64,000 nucleotides of DNA, from NCBI RefSeq assembly GCF_001467535.1, contig NZ_LNZC01000027.1, forward strand, positions 294,948 to 358,947, written 5' to 3'. The notes under the pieces are model-generated. The model made no database searches, had not been told where the DNA came from, and saw only the letters and a list, made by a program, of their open reading frames with translations. The stretch's first letter is position 1. The number at the start of each line of letters is the position of its first letter. Both the position numbers and the translations under genes were made by a program. This DNA comes from Legionella worsleiensis. GTDB taxonomy: Bacteria > Pseudomonadota > Gammaproteobacteria > Legionellales > Legionellaceae. This document shows positions 36,380-48,400 of this stretch, piece by piece.

Positions 36380-37688
36380 TATCTATTATGTCCTCTATTC
36401 TAAAATCAAGGGTGTTGGCTGTTGTGACAAAATCAGGAAATGATGTGGCAACATTGGCACAATTAAGCACTGTCACTGGCTTTAGAGCTCGTGTTCCTGC
36501 AACAGCAAAAGACATTGCGATACGGTGATCACCAAAACTGTCAACCTGCCCCCCTTGAATTAAACCGCCATGTATATCAATACCGTCATCAAAAACACGT
36601 ACATTAATACCTAATTGGTCTAAACCTTTGGCCATAGAGCCTATTCTGTCACTTTCTTTTAAACGCAGCTCTCTGGCACCTCGCAGTGAGGTAACTCCAT
36701 TAGCACAGGCTGCTGCTATAAAAAGTATAGGAAACTCATCAATTGCGAGTGGAACCATCTCTTGTGAAATGGAAATACCTTTGAGCTTGGCAGACTTGAT
36801 GTGCAAGTCGGCAACGGGCTCCTGACCATAGCACCGCTCATTTATAATGCTTATGTCAGCACCCATATCCTTTAAAATATGAATCACTCCTGTTCGAGTA
36901 GGATTAATCCCCACATTACGAATCACAATATCCGAGCCAGGAATAATCGTAGCGGCAACTATAAAAAAAGCAGCAGAGGAAATATCACCCGGAACCCTGA
37001 CATGAGTTCCACGTAAAACGCCTTGTGAATTCAAAGTAAGAATATTCTCTGCTGTAGTTATTGGATAAGAACATGTTTTTAACATGCGTTCAGTATGATC
37101 ACGACTTAACCCTGTTTCTGTAATTCGCATGGTGCCTTCTGCATACATTCCAGCTAACAAGAGGCAGGATTTAACCTGTGCACTAGCCTCAGGCATGGTA
37201 TAATCTATGGCCTTTAATTTTTGGCCGCCTTTGATTCTGATGGGCGGTTTACCATCAAGCGTCTCAATAACGGCACCCATTTGGCTTAAAGGCTTACTGA
37301 TACGAAGCATAGGTCTTTTTAACAAACTCTCATCACCAGTTAAAACGCTATCAAAACTTTGCGCAGCCAGCAAACCAGCCAACAACCGCATACTGGTTCC
37401 TGAATTACCGCAATCTATCATTTCACTTGGTTTTTTTAAGCCGTACTTACCTACCCCAAAAACTGTAACTTTTTTTTGATGAGGACCTTCAATTGAAACA
37501 CCCATGGATTTAAATGCATTGATGGTTGCCATACAATCTTCACCATCAAGAAAACCATCAATAGTGGTATTTCCCTCAGCAATAGCGCCAAATATAATGG
37601 AACGATGAGATATGGACTTATCACCAGGAACCTCTATTTCACCACTTATCGAAGAAACTGGATAACTTACAAAATGCTGTTGTTTCAC
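36372..37688 (-). CDS. aroA: 3-phosphoshikimate 1-carboxyvinyltransferase
   Basis: 438 residues. PGDKSISHRSIIFGAIAEG (about 21) and the LDCGNSGTSMRLLAGLLAAQ block (IDCGNSGTSMRLL, about 90) are the EPSP synthase signatures, with RELRLKESDRIGSMAKGL and FGDHRIAMSFAVAG near the C-terminus. It makes EPSP in the shikimate pathway. The start is a GTG overlapping the serC stop (TAGTG). SGTSMR with SAQVKS fits a class II-like enzyme. Confidence 0.95.
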   Translation of the reverse strand: MKQQHFVSYPVSSISGEIEVPGDKSISHRSIIFGAIAEGNTTIDGFLDGEDCMATINAFKSMGVSIEGPHQKKVTVFGVGKYGLKKPSEMIDCGNSGTSMRLLAGLLAAQSFDSVLTGDESLLKRPMLRISKPLSQMGAVIETLDGKPPIRIKGGQKLKAIDYTMPEASAQVKSCLLLAGMYAEGTMRITETGLSRDHTERMLKTCSYPITTAENILTLNSQGVLRGTHVRVPGDISSAAFFIVAATIIPGSDIVIRNVGINPTRTGVIHILKDMGADISIINERCYGQEPVADLHIKSAKLKGISISQEMVPLAIDEFPILFIAAACANGVTSLRGARELRLKESDRIGSMAKGLDQLGINVRVFDDGIDIHGGLIQGGQVDSFGDHRIAMSFAVAGTRALKPVTVLNCANVATSFPDFVTTANTLDFRIEDIIDNA

Positions 37689-38776
37689 TAACGATGTTCC
37701 TTGGCAAATTCAGTCATAAAATCAAGCAACGCATCAACGCCAGACATTGGCATAGCATTGTACAAACTTGCCCTAAGCCCACCAACATATCTATGGCCTT
37801 TTAATGCACACAGACCACGTTGTTCAGCCGATGTGATGAATTGTGACTCCAGAGAGGGATTTTTCAGTGAAAAACAAACATTCATTAATGAGCGTACCTC
37901 TTTGTCTACAGTCGTAGAATAAAAATCAGAAGCATCAAGAAATTGATAGAGTTTGGCTGCTTTTAGGCAATTAAGACGAAACAATGCCTCGACTCCACCT
38001 TGCTCACGAATCCAATCAAACATCTTGGCCGCCAAATAACAGTTAAATACTGGAGGTGTGGCGTAGAGCGAATGATTGTCCGCCTGCACTTTGTAATTCA
38101 TCATGGTAGGAACGACCGGGTTCGGTGCACGCTCTAACAAATCCTCACGAACAATCACTAAGGTTAAGCCTGCATTTGCAATATTTTTCTGTGCTCCGGC
38201 AAAAATCAAACCGTACTTACTGATATCAAGGGGCTCGCTCAGCAAACACGAGGTCATGTCCGCAATAAGCGGTATGTCTCCAGTCTTGGGAATATAGGGA
38301 AAGCGCACTCCATTTACTGTTTCATTGGGTGTGTAGTAAACGTATTGTGTATTGCTTTTGAATTCCCAGAGCTTGGCATCAGGTATTGATTTAAAACCTG
38401 CTGATTCGTCTGAAAAACAACAGTAGGCCTTTTTTAAAAGACTTGCCTCTTGAAAAGCCATATGCGACCAGATACCGCTTGCCAAATAACCGCCTTGTTC
38501 ACCTGGGTGCAATAAATTCATGGGAACCATGGCAAACTGTGTACGAGCCGCACCACCTAAAAACAGAACTTTATAATGTGCAGGAATATGCAGCAAGTCT
38601 CGAAGAGACTGTTCTGCTCTTTCCAGCAAACCCATAAAATGAGGGGTGCGATGGCCTACCTCAAGAACAGACATACCAAGATTATGCCAATCCAAAAACT
38701 CTTCCTGAGCGGCTTTAAGGATAGGCTCAGGGAGCATGGCAGGTCCTGCGCCAAAATTATAAATCCTGTTGTTCAT
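37688..38776 (-). CDS. serC: Phosphoserine aminotransferase
   Basis: 362 residues from the ATG at 38776, which gives the usual [19 protein letters not shown] and the same length as E. coli SerC; the frame is open further upstream only because it overlaps gyrA. PLP lysine in [18 protein letters not shown] near residue 197; [13 protein letters not shown] and [16 protein letters not shown] are family motifs. It acts in serine and vitamin B6 synthesis. The first 20 bases lie inside the end of gyrA, so translation is probably coupled. Confidence 0.94.
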   Translation of the reverse strand: MNNRIYNFGAGPAMLPEPILKAAQEEFLDWHNLGMSVLEVGHRTPHFMGLLERAEQSLRDLLHIPAHYKVLFLGGAARTQFAMVPMNLLHPGEQGGYLASGIWSHMAFQEASLLKKAYCCFSDESAGFKSIPDAKLWEFKSNTQYVYYTPNETVNGVRFPYIPKTGDIPLIADMTSCLLSEPLDISKYGLIFAGAQKNIANAGLTLVIVREDLLERAPNPVVPTMMNYKVQADNHSLYATPPVFNCYLAAKMFDWIREQGGVEALFRLNCLKAAKLYQFLDASDFYSTTVDKEVRSLMNVCFSLKNPSLESQFITSAEQRGLCALKGHRYVGGLRASLYNAMPMSGVDALLDFMTEFAKEHR

Positions 38777-41366
38777 CGTTATTTTCTTCATGTTCTGCTG
38801 ACGATTCCAGGAGTTCATCGCCTTCTTCCGATTCTTCTCCCAAATCTTCAATTTTTTGCATACCAACAACCGACTCACCAGCGCTCACGTTGATTAATCG
38901 GACCCCTTGGGTATTACGACCAATAATGGATAACTCATTTACCTTAAATCGTACTAATGTGCCCTTATCGGTAATCAGCATGGCTTCATCACCATCGGTA
39001 ACCTGTATGGAACGAACAACCTTTCCATTACGTTCAGTTACTTGAATTGAAATTACACCCTGTCCGCCTCGGCCAGAAACACGATACTCGTCTATATTAG
39101 TACGTTTACCATAACCATTTTCGGTAGCAGTCAATATAGTGCCATTAGGATGTACGACAACGAGGGATTTAACTTCTTGACCTTCCTCAATCCTGATACC
39201 TCTGACGCCTCGGGCAGTACGACCCATGGGTCTCACTTTACTTTCAGGAAAACGTATCACTTTTCCCGCATCTGTGAACAACATAATATCTCGCTCACCA
39301 TCAGTAATATCCACACCAACCAGGCTGTCGTCTTCATCCAAATCTACCGCAATAATACCGTTTGATCGGGGGCGACTAAATGCGTCAAGCGGCACTTTTT
39401 TTACTGTTCCTTTTCGTGTTGCCATAAAGACATAGGAACCGTCAGTATATTCTCTTACCGGAAGCATGGCGTTAATTTCTTCACCCTCTGCTAAAGGCAG
39501 TATATTAATGATAGGACGACCTCGAGAAATACGGCTAGCTAAAGGCAGCTGGTACGCTTTTAGCCAATACAACTTTCCGTGATTAGAAAAACACAACAGA
39601 GTATCATGAGTGCTTGCGATAACCAGTCGAGCAACAAAATCCTCATCCTTGACATGAGTCGCTGACTTACCCTTTCCACCACGTCTTTGAGCCTGATATG
39701 CCGAAATAGGTTGATATTTAACGTAACCTTGATGGGATAGGGTAACCACTACATCTTCTTCGGTGATCAGGTCTTCTATGGTCAAATCTTCCTGAGAAGC
39801 GGTTATTTCAGTACGGCGTTCATCACCGAATTGGGTTTTGATATCGATTAATTCTTCACGAATAACCTGCATCAAGCGTTCTGGCGAAGCAAGAATATCC
39901 AGTAATTCTTTAATTACTTTTAATAACTCTTCAAATTCATTGAGAATTTTATCTTGTTCAAGAGCTGTCAAACGATGCAATCTTAATTCAAGAATAGCCT
40001 GAGCCTGAGCAGCTGAAAGTTTATATCCCTGCTCACTCAAGCCAAACTCGTCGGTTAAATCATCGGGTCTGGACGCATTAGATCCCGCCTTATCCAGCAT
40101 TCCCTTAACCAAACCAGGTTCCCAGAGTTTTGCTAATAAAGCATCTTTAGCATCCTGAGGTGTTGGCGATTGTTTGATTAAAGCAATCATTTCATCAATG
40201 TTGGCTAAAGCGATACCTAAACCTTCTAACAGGTGAGCACGGCTTCTGGCTTTTTTCAGTTCGAATATTGTACGGCGAGTAACCACTTCACGACGATGTT
40301 TGATGAAATATTCAAGGATTTGCTTCAAATTTAAAGTACGAGGCTGACCATCAACCAATGCAACCATGTTAATACCAAACACGTTTTGCATTTGCGTATG
40401 AGCGAACAGATTATTTAAAATGACATCAGCCACTTCATTTCGTTTTAATTCAATGACTACCCGCATTCCCTGTTTATCTGACTCGTCTCTAAGGCCTGAA
40501 ATACCCTCGATTTTTTTATCACGCACCAATTCAGCAATTCGTTCGACCAATCGAGCTTTATTGACCTGATAAGGTAGCTCGTGAATGATAATAGCTTGAC
40601 GACCAGAATGTTCATCCGTTTCTATTTCGGTTCGAGCACGGATAATAACTCTACCCTTACCTGTTCGGTAGCCCTGGATAATACCCGCACGACCGTTTAT
40701 TATGGCCGCTGTTGGGAAATCAGGGCCAGGAATAATTTCCATAATGTCATCAAGGCTGGTGTCAGGATTATCGACCAGGGCAACACAGGCATTGATTACT
40801 TCGGTTAAATTATGTGGCGGTATATTAGTAGCCATTCCTACCGCAATACCTGAAGAACCATTTACCAGAAGATTAGGAATTCGCGAAGGTAAAACAACCG
40901 GAGCAAATTCTGTTTCATCATAGTTGGGGCTAAAATCAACCGTTTCCTTGTCCAAATCCGCCAATAAGGCGTGAGCAACCTTGGACATACGTACTTCGGT
41001 ATAACGCATTGCCGCTGGAGCATCACCATCCACTGAGCCGAAGTTACCCTGTCCATCAACCAGAAGGTAACGTAAAGAAAAAGGCTGAGCCATCCGAACG
41101 ATGGTATCGTATACTGCGGTATCGCCATGAGGATGGTATTTACCGATTACGTCCCCCACCACACGAGCAGATTTTTTATAGGGTTTATTCCAGTCATTTC
41201 CTAATTCGCTCATCGCATAAAGAACACGTCGATGCACGGGTTTCAACCCATCTCGTACATCAGGCAATGCTCTGCCAACGATTACACTCATGGCGTAATC
41301 CAGGTAGGATTGTTTTAATTCGTCTTCGATATTTACGGGTATGACTTCTTTGGCTAAATAAACCAT
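38757..41366 (-). CDS. gyrA: DNA gyrase subunit A
   Basis: 869 residues. N-terminal breakage-reunion domain with [20 protein letters not shown] and the catalytic Tyr122 in [13 protein letters not shown]-terminal beta-pinwheel with the GyrA box as [13 protein letters not shown]. The quinolone-determining region reads [14 protein letters not shown] with Thr83 and Asp87, the wild-type state for Legionella. A long acidic tail ([17 protein letters not shown]) closes the protein. First gene of gyrA-serC-aroA-cmk-rpsA. Confidence 0.97.
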   Translation of the reverse strand: MVYLAKEVIPVNIEDELKQSYLDYAMSVIVGRALPDVRDGLKPVHRRVLYAMSELGNDWNKPYKKSARVVGDVIGKYHPHGDTAVYDTIVRMAQPFSLRYLLVDGQGNFGSVDGDAPAAMRYTEVRMSKVAHALLADLDKETVDFSPNYDETEFAPVVLPSRIPNLLVNGSSGIAVGMATNIPPHNLTEVINACVALVDNPDTSLDDIMEIIPGPDFPTAAIINGRAGIIQGYRTGKGRVIIRARTEIETDEHSGRQAIIIHELPYQVNKARLVERIAELVRDKKIEGISGLRDESDKQGMRVVIELKRNEVADVILNNLFAHTQMQNVFGINMVALVDGQPRTLNLKQILEYFIKHRREVVTRRTIFELKKARSRAHLLEGLGIALANIDEMIALIKQSPTPQDAKDALLAKLWEPGLVKGMLDKAGSNASRPDDLTDEFGLSEQGYKLSAAQAQAILELRLHRLTALEQDKILNEFEELLKVIKELLDILASPERLMQVIREELIDIKTQFGDERRTEITASQEDLTIEDLITEEDVVVTLSHQGYVKYQPISAYQAQRRGGKGKSATHVKDEDFVARLVIASTHDTLLCFSNHGKLYWLKAYQLPLASRISRGRPIINILPLAEGEEINAMLPVREYTDGSYVFMATRKGTVKKVPLDAFSRPRSNGIIAVDLDEDDSLVGVDITDGERDIMLFTDAGKVIRFPESKVRPMGRTARGVRGIRIEEGQEVKSLVVVHPNGTILTATENGYGKRTNIDEYRVSGRGGQGVISIQVTERNGKVVRSIQVTDGDEAMLITDKGTLVRFKVNELSIIGRNTQGVRLINVSAGESVVGMQKIEDLGEESEEGDELLESSAEHEENNDEQQDL

Positions 41367-41734
41367 GATTTGGACGTATCCTTATTCGATGATTAGTTTT
41401 TAAATTAGTTTAAGAGGATATCATACAGACAGGTGTAATTGAATCATCTTGAGCTTTCGTATTAGAGCTATACCATTAAAAAATACCGTCATTCCCAGTG
41501 AAGCGAGAAATCTCTTGCAAGTAAGTATGCTTTAATGACACGTATCAGGCGATGTGAAAACCATTTAGGCTGGTATGCCCTCACAGCTGGTGTGATGCAA
41601 ATCGAGTTTCGCTGGTCATTTGTAACAATCTCAACCATAATCAATTATGACTGTCAGATGATTTGAATTTAACCGTTTTATTACTATTATTAAAGCAATA
41701 ATCATGACATTTACGAATGAAATTGATGTTTAAA
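41367..41734. other. Intergenic region between gyrA and gltA
   Basis: Upstream of both divergent genes. It holds a short dispersed-repeat-like block near 41490 (GTCATTCCCAGTGAAGCG) but no ORF or RNA gene I can support; the gyrA promoter should lie in its left part. Confidence 0.4.
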
Positions 41735-41763
41735 TTGACTGTAAGTGCCCATTTTTATATAGT
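41735..41763 (+). promoter_or_regulatory. Sigma-70 type promoter of gltA
   Basis: TTGACT (41735-41740) and TATAGT (41758-41763) are separated by 17 bases, about 60 bases before the gltA start, which has AGGAG at the right distance. Confidence 0.7.
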
Positions 41764-41821
41764 TCCGCACACTACCGAAAGTAATAGTGCTGATAAGGCA
41801 TGAAATCAATCAGGAGACACA

Positions 41822-43093
41822 ATGACACAAAAAACAGCAAAACTAAGTATCGAAGGTCAAGACACGCTTGAACTACCTATTTACTCGCCAACTTTGGGTA
41901 ATGACGTTATAGACATTACTCAGCTTGGTTCTAGCGGTGTCTTTACTTTCGATCAAGGTTTTTTATCAACTGCCTCCTGCGAATCAAAAATCACTTATAT
42001 TGATGGCGATCAAGGAATATTATTGTATCGAGGCTACCCAATTGAACAATTGGCTGAGAAAAAAGATTTTCTGGATGTTAGCTATCTTTTATTGAATGGT
42101 GAATTACCTAACGCCGAAGAAAAAAAATCATTTGTTAGTTTAATCAATAACCATACTATGGTTCATCAGCAAATGTATCAATTCTTAAACGGATTTCGTA
42201 GGGATGCACATCCCATGGCAATAATGGTTGGTATTGTAGGGGCGCTTTCGGCTTTCTATCACGATTCCATGGACCTCAATAATGCCCAGGATCGTTTTAT
42301 TTCTGCTATTCGTCTTGTAGCAAAAATGCCGACTCTGGCTGCAATGAGTTATAAATATTCCACCGGAATGCCCTACATGTATCCTCAAAACAGGATGTCG
42401 TATGCTGAAAACTTCTTGCATATGATGTTTGGTGTTCCTTCTGAAAACACCACGCCTGATCCTGTTTTGGTAAAAGCAATGGATACTATTTTTATCCTTC
42501 ATGCCGACCATGAACAAAATGCCTCTACATCTACTGTACGTCTTGCCGGCTCAACAGGAGCCAATCCCTTTGCCTGTATATCAGCAGGAATTGGTGCACT
42601 TTGGGGGCCTGCTCATGGTGGTGCAAACGAAGCATGTCTGAACATGTTAAAAGAGATCGGTGATGTAAGCCGTATTGAGCACTACATTAAGCGAGCTAAA
42701 GATAAGAACGATCCGTTCCGACTCATGGGATTTGGACACAGAGTGTACAAAAGCTACGACCCACGCGCAAAAGTAATGCGTAAAACCTGCTACGATGTTC
42801 TTGAAGCAGTTGGTGCTAAAGACGAACCACTCTTTAAACTCGCTATGGAACTGGAACGTATTGCTCTTGAGGATGATTATTTCATCGAGAAAAAACTCTA
42901 TCCAAACGTAGATTTTTATTCTGGATTAACTCTAAGTGCGATTGGAATCCCAACCAACATGTTCACCGTGATTTTTGCATTGGCTCGTACCGTTGGCTGG
43001 ATGAGCCACTGGATGGAAATGGTTGCCAACAAATCAAGAATTGGCAGACCACGTCAACTGTACACTGGCGAAAAAAATCGCAATGTTGATTAA
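41822..43093 (+). CDS. gltA: Citrate synthase
   Basis: 423 residues, hexameric type I size. [20 protein letters not shown] near residue 55, the oxaloacetate histidine in [32 protein letters not shown] near 305 and the catalytic aspartate in NVDFYSGL. It condenses oxaloacetate and acetyl-CoA at the entry of the TCA cycle. Single-gene unit with its own promoter; convergent with glpK. Confidence 0.96.
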   Translation: MTQKTAKLSIEGQDTLELPIYSPTLGNDVIDITQLGSSGVFTFDQGFLSTASCESKITYIDGDQGILLYRGYPIEQLAEKKDFLDVSYLLLNGELPNAEEKKSFVSLINNHTMVHQQMYQFLNGFRRDAHPMAIMVGIVGALSAFYHDSMDLNNAQDRFISAIRLVAKMPTLAAMSYKYSTGMPYMYPQNRMSYAENFLHMMFGVPSENTTPDPVLVKAMDTIFILHADHEQNASTSTVRLAGSTGANPFACISAGIGALWGPAHGGANEACLNMLKEIGDVSRIEHYIKRAKDKNDPFRLMGFGHRVYKSYDPRAKVMRKTCYDVLEAVGAKDEPLFKLAMELERIALEDDYFIEKKLYPNVDFYSGLTLSAIGIPTNMFTVIFALARTVGWMSHWMEMVANKSRIGRPRQLYTGEKNRNVD

Positions 43094-43103
43094 TCGTTAA
43101 TAA

Positions 43104-43139
43104 CATATCCCGTACATGTTCTTCATGATACGGGGTATG
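43104..43139. terminator. Hairpin between gltA and glpK
   Basis: CATATCCCGTA pairs with TACGGGGTATG across a 14-base loop between convergent genes. No strong T-run. Confidence 0.45.
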
Positions 43140-43180
43140 TTGACTCCTAATACCACGGATACATCTTCAAGCCTAATTAA

Positions 43181-44659
43181 TTAGCTCAGATCTGCTGGTT
43201 TAACACAACTCAAAGCTCTGTTCCATCCTGCAAAATCTGCCTCTACGTCTTTAATGTCTCTTTTCGGTTTAAACTCACATTCAATATCCCATTGCTGGTA
43301 AATTGATGCCAAGGAATCAAATACGCCATATCCCAAGGCAGCCAGAATAGCAACGCCTTTCGCAGTGGTTTCTATGTCTTTGGGTTTTTGCACCGTAAGC
43401 TGGCATTGATCAGCTAAAAATTGTAAAAACCATTGATTTACAGCCATTCCTCCATCGACTCGCAATAAAGTCAAATCAAGACCACTATCTTCTCGCATAC
43501 AGCGCAAAACGTCCCTTGTTTGATAACATACCCCCTCCAAAGCTGCTCGTGCAAAATGAGCCCTGTTTGTAGCGCGAGATACACCAAAAAGTACGGCGCC
43601 ACTCGTAGATAACCAATGAGGAGCACCAAGCCCGGTAAATGAAGAGACAAAATACACACCGCCATTATCGGAAAGACTCTCTGCCAGTGTTTCAGTTTCA
43701 CTGGAACTGGAAATCAAGTTCATTTCATCCCTAAGCCATTTTACAGTAGTACCAGCATGATAAATGCTGCCTTCCAATCCATAAGCCAGAGTATTTTTAA
43801 TTTTGTAGGCAATGGTTGTCAGTAATTTATGCTCTGAACGAACCGGATTTACTCCTGTGTTGAGCATTAAAAAACCACCTGTTCCAAAAGTTGCTTTGAC
43901 CATGCCCTCTGCAAAACATCCTTGGCCAATTAACGCAGCCTGTTGATCACCAGCTACACCGTTAATTGGAATCTCAACACCTAACCACTTTTTCTTAATG
44001 ACGCCAAAATGAGCATCACTAGAACAAACTTCAGGCAATACAGATTCAGGAATATCAAAAAGATCCAGCAATGCCTTATCCCATTTCAGATTTTTAATAT
44101 CAAATAACATGGTTCTTGAGGCATTAGTTACATCAGTAAGATGTTTTTCGCCATCGTTCATTCGCCAAATCAAAAAACTGTCTATAGTTCCAAAAGCCAG
44201 TTGGCCTTGTTTAGCCAGCTCCCTAGCCTCCTCATTATGGGTCAGGAGCCAATTTAATTTAGTTGCCGAAAAATAAGGATCGGGGAGTAAACCCGTTTTT
44301 TCCTGTATTAAATCAGAATAGAGTGATAATGACTTACAATAATCCTCAGTCCGTCTGTCTTGCCAAACTATAGCAGGGGTAAGGCAAGTTCCTGTTTTTT
44401 TATTCCAGATAACCGTTGTCTCTCTTTGGTTGGTAATACCACATGAAATAATGCAATCAATACCAACTTTTGTAACCACATCATTCATCGCTTTCAGGGT
44501 TTTTTCCCATATTTCCTCAGGATCATGTTCTACCCAGCCTGGATGAGGATAATATTGAGTCAATGCATACTGACTGCTTGCAACCAAAACTCCTTGCAGA
44601 GAATATATCATTGCACGAGTACTACTCGTTCCCTGATCTATAGCAAGTATGTAGTTCAT
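43181..44659 (-). CDS. glpK: Glycerol kinase
   Basis: 492 residues from the ATG at 44659 (AGGAGA nine bases upstream), giving the family start MNYILAIDQGTSSTRAMIY. FGGY-kinase motifs follow: GWVEHDPEEIW, TNQRETTVIWNKKTG, GVAGDQQAALIGQ, KATFGTGGFLMLNTG and GAPHWLSTSGA. It traps glycerol as glycerol-3-phosphate. L. pneumophila uses glycerol inside host cells; glpD is not in this window. Confidence 0.95.
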   Translation of the reverse strand: MNYILAIDQGTSSTRAMIYSLQGVLVASSQYALTQYYPHPGWVEHDPEEIWEKTLKAMNDVVTKVGIDCIISCGITNQRETTVIWNKKTGTCLTPAIVWQDRRTEDYCKSLSLYSDLIQEKTGLLPDPYFSATKLNWLLTHNEEARELAKQGQLAFGTIDSFLIWRMNDGEKHLTDVTNASRTMLFDIKNLKWDKALLDLFDIPESVLPEVCSSDAHFGVIKKKWLGVEIPINGVAGDQQAALIGQGCFAEGMVKATFGTGGFLMLNTGVNPVRSEHKLLTTIAYKIKNTLAYGLEGSIYHAGTTVKWLRDEMNLISSSSETETLAESLSDNGGVYFVSSFTGLGAPHWLSTSGAVLFGVSRATNRAHFARAALEGVCYQTRDVLRCMREDSGLDLTLLRVDGGMAVNQWFLQFLADQCQLTVQKPKDIETTAKGVAILAALGYGVFDSLASIYQQWDIECEFKPKRDIKDVEADFAGWNRALSCVKPADLS

Positions 44660-44824
44660 TATCACCAGTCTCCTGATTTCAATTATTTCGGTGAAAAGAG
44701 TGTTCAAACATAATAAAAAGCCATGTTGTATTTCTCAACACGGCAAGTTAAATATCAGATCTGAGGATTAAATTATATAAACCAGTCATCAAGAACAACT
44801 TTATTAACTATCAAATCAAGTCAA

Positions 44825-45370
44825 TCATTTTTGACCCGGCAACATTCGTCTAAGAATATTATTCTTATCTATGAAATGGTGTTTTAAAGCACCCAGAACG
44901 TGCAAACAAATGAATAATATCAGAATCCAGGCAATCACCTCATGTGAGTCCTTCATCAACTCAACTAAAGAAGTATCAGGTGTTATCCATGGTAAAGGCA
45001 TCTTGAACAGACCAAAATATGAAGGAACTCGATCTGCTGCAACTGACATAATCCAGCCACTCATAGGCATAATAAATAAAAGAACATAAAACCCATACTG
45101 CACGAAACGAGCTAACTTTTTTTCCCACGGTTTTATTGAAGAAGGTAACGCTGGTTTTCCACTAATACCCACCCAAACAGCACGCATAAGCATTAAAAAT
45201 AACAAAGTAATGCCTGTTGATTTATGCAGCATGTATGCAGTTCCCTGATACTGTTCTGGAATGTCCTCCAGAAAAAAACCCATACACAACATACCAATTA
45301 CCAGCAAAGCGATTAACCAATGAAAAAATTTGGTTACAGACGAATACCCGGCATCAATTGTTTGCTTCAC
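44825..45370 (-). CDS. cybB: Cytochrome b561 family protein
   Basis: 181 residues with four TM helices. Haem-ligand histidines are in KFFHWLIALLVIGM (TM1), YMLHKSTGITLLFLM (TM2) and in DSHEVIAWILILFICLHVLG (TM4), followed by LKHHFIDKNN as in E. coli CybB. It probably moves electrons from ubiquinol at the inner membrane. Confidence 0.88.
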   Translation of the reverse strand: MKQTIDAGYSSVTKFFHWLIALLVIGMLCMGFFLEDIPEQYQGTAYMLHKSTGITLLFLMLMRAVWVGISGKPALPSSIKPWEKKLARFVQYGFYVLLFIMPMSGWIMSVAADRVPSYFGLFKMPLPWITPDTSLVELMKDSHEVIAWILILFICLHVLGALKHHFIDKNNILRRMLPGQK

Positions 45371-45464
45371 TTAATCACTCCTTGAATTATTGGTTATATC
45401 AACCAACTGTATTTAAAAATCCCATGCCATAGTCTTATCGACCAGGGCATGGAATATCCATTAA

Positions 45465-48400
45465 TTAATGAACTTCATCTGACTGAGAATAAGACTGCAA
45501 CGCAGTTTGAGTAAGATCCAGCAGCTCCCTAATCGCCACAAAGAACATCGTATAGTTTAAAGCAGTACTGGATTTTAAATCGTTTAGAATAAAACGCCAT
45601 CTCTCGATTAAATCTGCATGCTTCATACCCCAAGATTCCAATCGCTCCCCAAGATTTTTATTTTTGGTATCAAAACTCATAATTCCTGAAGTAAGTTGAC
45701 GTTGCTGCCAATCTAAATCATCACGCAATGCCTCTCTGGATAATGACTCCCAATGATTTTCAGTAGGATGAATAATCACCTGAGTTCTAATCCATGATAA
45801 ATCAAGGAACTCACTGAGGCCAAAATAAATTTCGGCCACTTGTTTAATATCAATATTATTCAAATGTGCCAGTTCAATGATGTCAGTTGCCGCAAATAAT
45901 CCTCGAGTCACTGTAAGCTCGTGGGCTAAAGAGGCAGGTATTCCATCACTAATGAACTCATCATAATGTTCCTTATAATGAACTTGCTCTGCTTCCCCAA
46001 ATACCGCAGGCATTACTTTTTTAAATTCTTCAACGCCCTTGGAATACAGTTGAATGGTATGACTTACGTCTAAAGTTCTTCTTTGATTTCGTAAAAACCA
46101 TCGAGTCACTCTTCTGGAAAGCCTAACATAAAGCATCATCATATCAATTTGCTTTTGTGCGCTGATGTTTGTGCCCAACTCTTCAATTTGTTTCCAGATA
46201 GACTCAAGATTAAGAACCGTTCTCGCTATCATATAAGCTCTGACTATGGCCGCAACAGAAGCTCCTGTTTCATCTTGCAAACGATAGACATAAGTAAAGC
46301 CCATCTCATTTACGATGATATTGCTCAAACGTGTAGCAATAATTTCTCGACGCAAGGGATGATCCTGCATTTGTTTACTGAATCGTTCTTGCAAAGGCTT
46401 AGGAAATGAATTGATAAGCACTTGATTCATATAACTTTCTTCTGGAACATCCGAAGCAAGAATTTGTTCTTTTAATAAGGTCTTACTGTAACACATTAAT
46501 ACAGCAATACCTGGTCTGCCCAAACCTTGCCCCATCAGCTTTCGTTCCATCAAAGCTTTATCATCGGGTAAAAATTCAAGATTGCGATCCAGCTTACCTG
46601 TTCTTTCAAGCTCATTCATATACCGTGATTGCAACTCTAAAGAGCGAAGTTCCTGAGACGCAGACAAACTAATAGCACGAGTTTGCAAAAAGTTATCTCT
46701 AAGAACCAGCTTGGCTACTTCATCGGTCATTTCACTTAAAAGCTCATTTCTTTGCTTAGGCGTTAAGTCACCAGAAGCAACGATGGTATTAAGTAAAATT
46801 TTAATATTAACTTCTTTATCAGAACAGTTTACTCCACCTGAATTGTCGATGAAATCGGTGTACACCATTCCACCTTTTAGAGCGTATTCAACTCGAGCTA
46901 ACTGTGTCAACCCAAGATTTCCTCCCTCACCGACTACTTTGCAACGCAAAGATTTGGCATTAACCCGGGTAGAATCATTAGCCCTATCACCCACGCTGGC
47001 ATTGGATTCAAGACTTGATTTAACATAAGTGCCAATACCACCGCTCCAAAGCAAATCAACTTTGGCTTTCAGTATTGCTTTGATTAATTCATTGGGCTCA
47101 ATTTCGGTTTGCTTGATGTCAAAAACCTGTTGCATTTCAGGACTAACCGGAATTGATTTTGCACTTCGGTTGAATACACCACCACCTTTAGAAATTAACT
47201 TTTTATCATAATCCGTCCAATTGGAACGAGGTAAGTTAAATAATCTTTTTCGCTCTTGATAACTGGTAGCCGCATCAGGATTAGGATCGATGAAAATATG
47301 GAGGTGGTTAAAGGCACCTACGAGTTTGATGTGCTCTGATAACAACATACCATTACCAAACACATCTCCGGCCATATCGCCTATTCCAACTACAGTGAAG
47401 TCATTATTGAAAATATCAATATCAAGCTCATAGAAATGACGTTTAACCGACTCCCAAGCTCCTCTTGCGGTGATTCCCATTTTTTTATGGTCATAACCAA
47501 TGGAACCACCTGAGGCAAAAGCATCTCCCAGCCAAAAACCGTATTCTAAAGAAATGGAGTTGGCAATATCTGAAAAGGTTGCTGTTCCTTTATCAGCTGC
47601 AACGACCAGATAAGGATCGTCCTCATCGTAAAACACAACATTTTCCGGCTTGACAATCTGGCCATCCTTATAGTTATCGGTGATGTCCAGCAATCCCCTG
47701 ATAAATAACCGATAGCAGCTGATACCCTCAGCCATAATTTCTTCACGAGTTCCATTAACCGGTAAATGTTTGGGAACAAAACCACCTTTTGCACCACTTG
47801 GCACAATAACGGAGTTTTTAACCTGTTGTGCTTTCATCAGTCCCAAAATTTCGGTACGAAAATCTTCTCGACGATCCGACCAACGCAATCCGCCGCGTGC
47901 TACTTTTCCGCAACGCAAATGAACACCCTCAAATCGTGGCGAATAGACGAATATCTCAAACATGGGATGCGGTTTAGGTACACCCGGAATCATCTTGCTG
48001 TTGAGTTTAATGGATATGTAGCTTTTAGGCTTTCCATGTTCATCAAGCTGATAAAAATTGGTGCGAAGAGTTGCATTTATTGCTTGAACATACTGTCTAA
48101 TAATCTTGTCTTCATCCAGATTGGAGACATTATCAAGGTCACTTAATATTTCAGCGGTCAAATCATTAAATCGGGATTCTCTGTTGCTCATTTCAACGGG
48201 ATTACAACGAGTCTCAAACAGCCTTACCAATTTTTTTGCAATGGTGACATTATTATTCAGCGCCATTTCCATGTACTCTTGACTGAATGTGAAACCAATT
48301 TGTTTAAAGTATTTTGCGTAAGTTCTCAGGATAGCTACTTCACGCCAATCCAGTCCCGCTGCCAATACCAACTGGTTAAACCCGTCATTTTCCGCATCAC

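Noticed and set aside
38776-38878. N-terminal extension of SerC into gyrA
   Set aside because: The extra 34 residues are the gyrA tail in another frame; the family start is [13 protein letters not shown].
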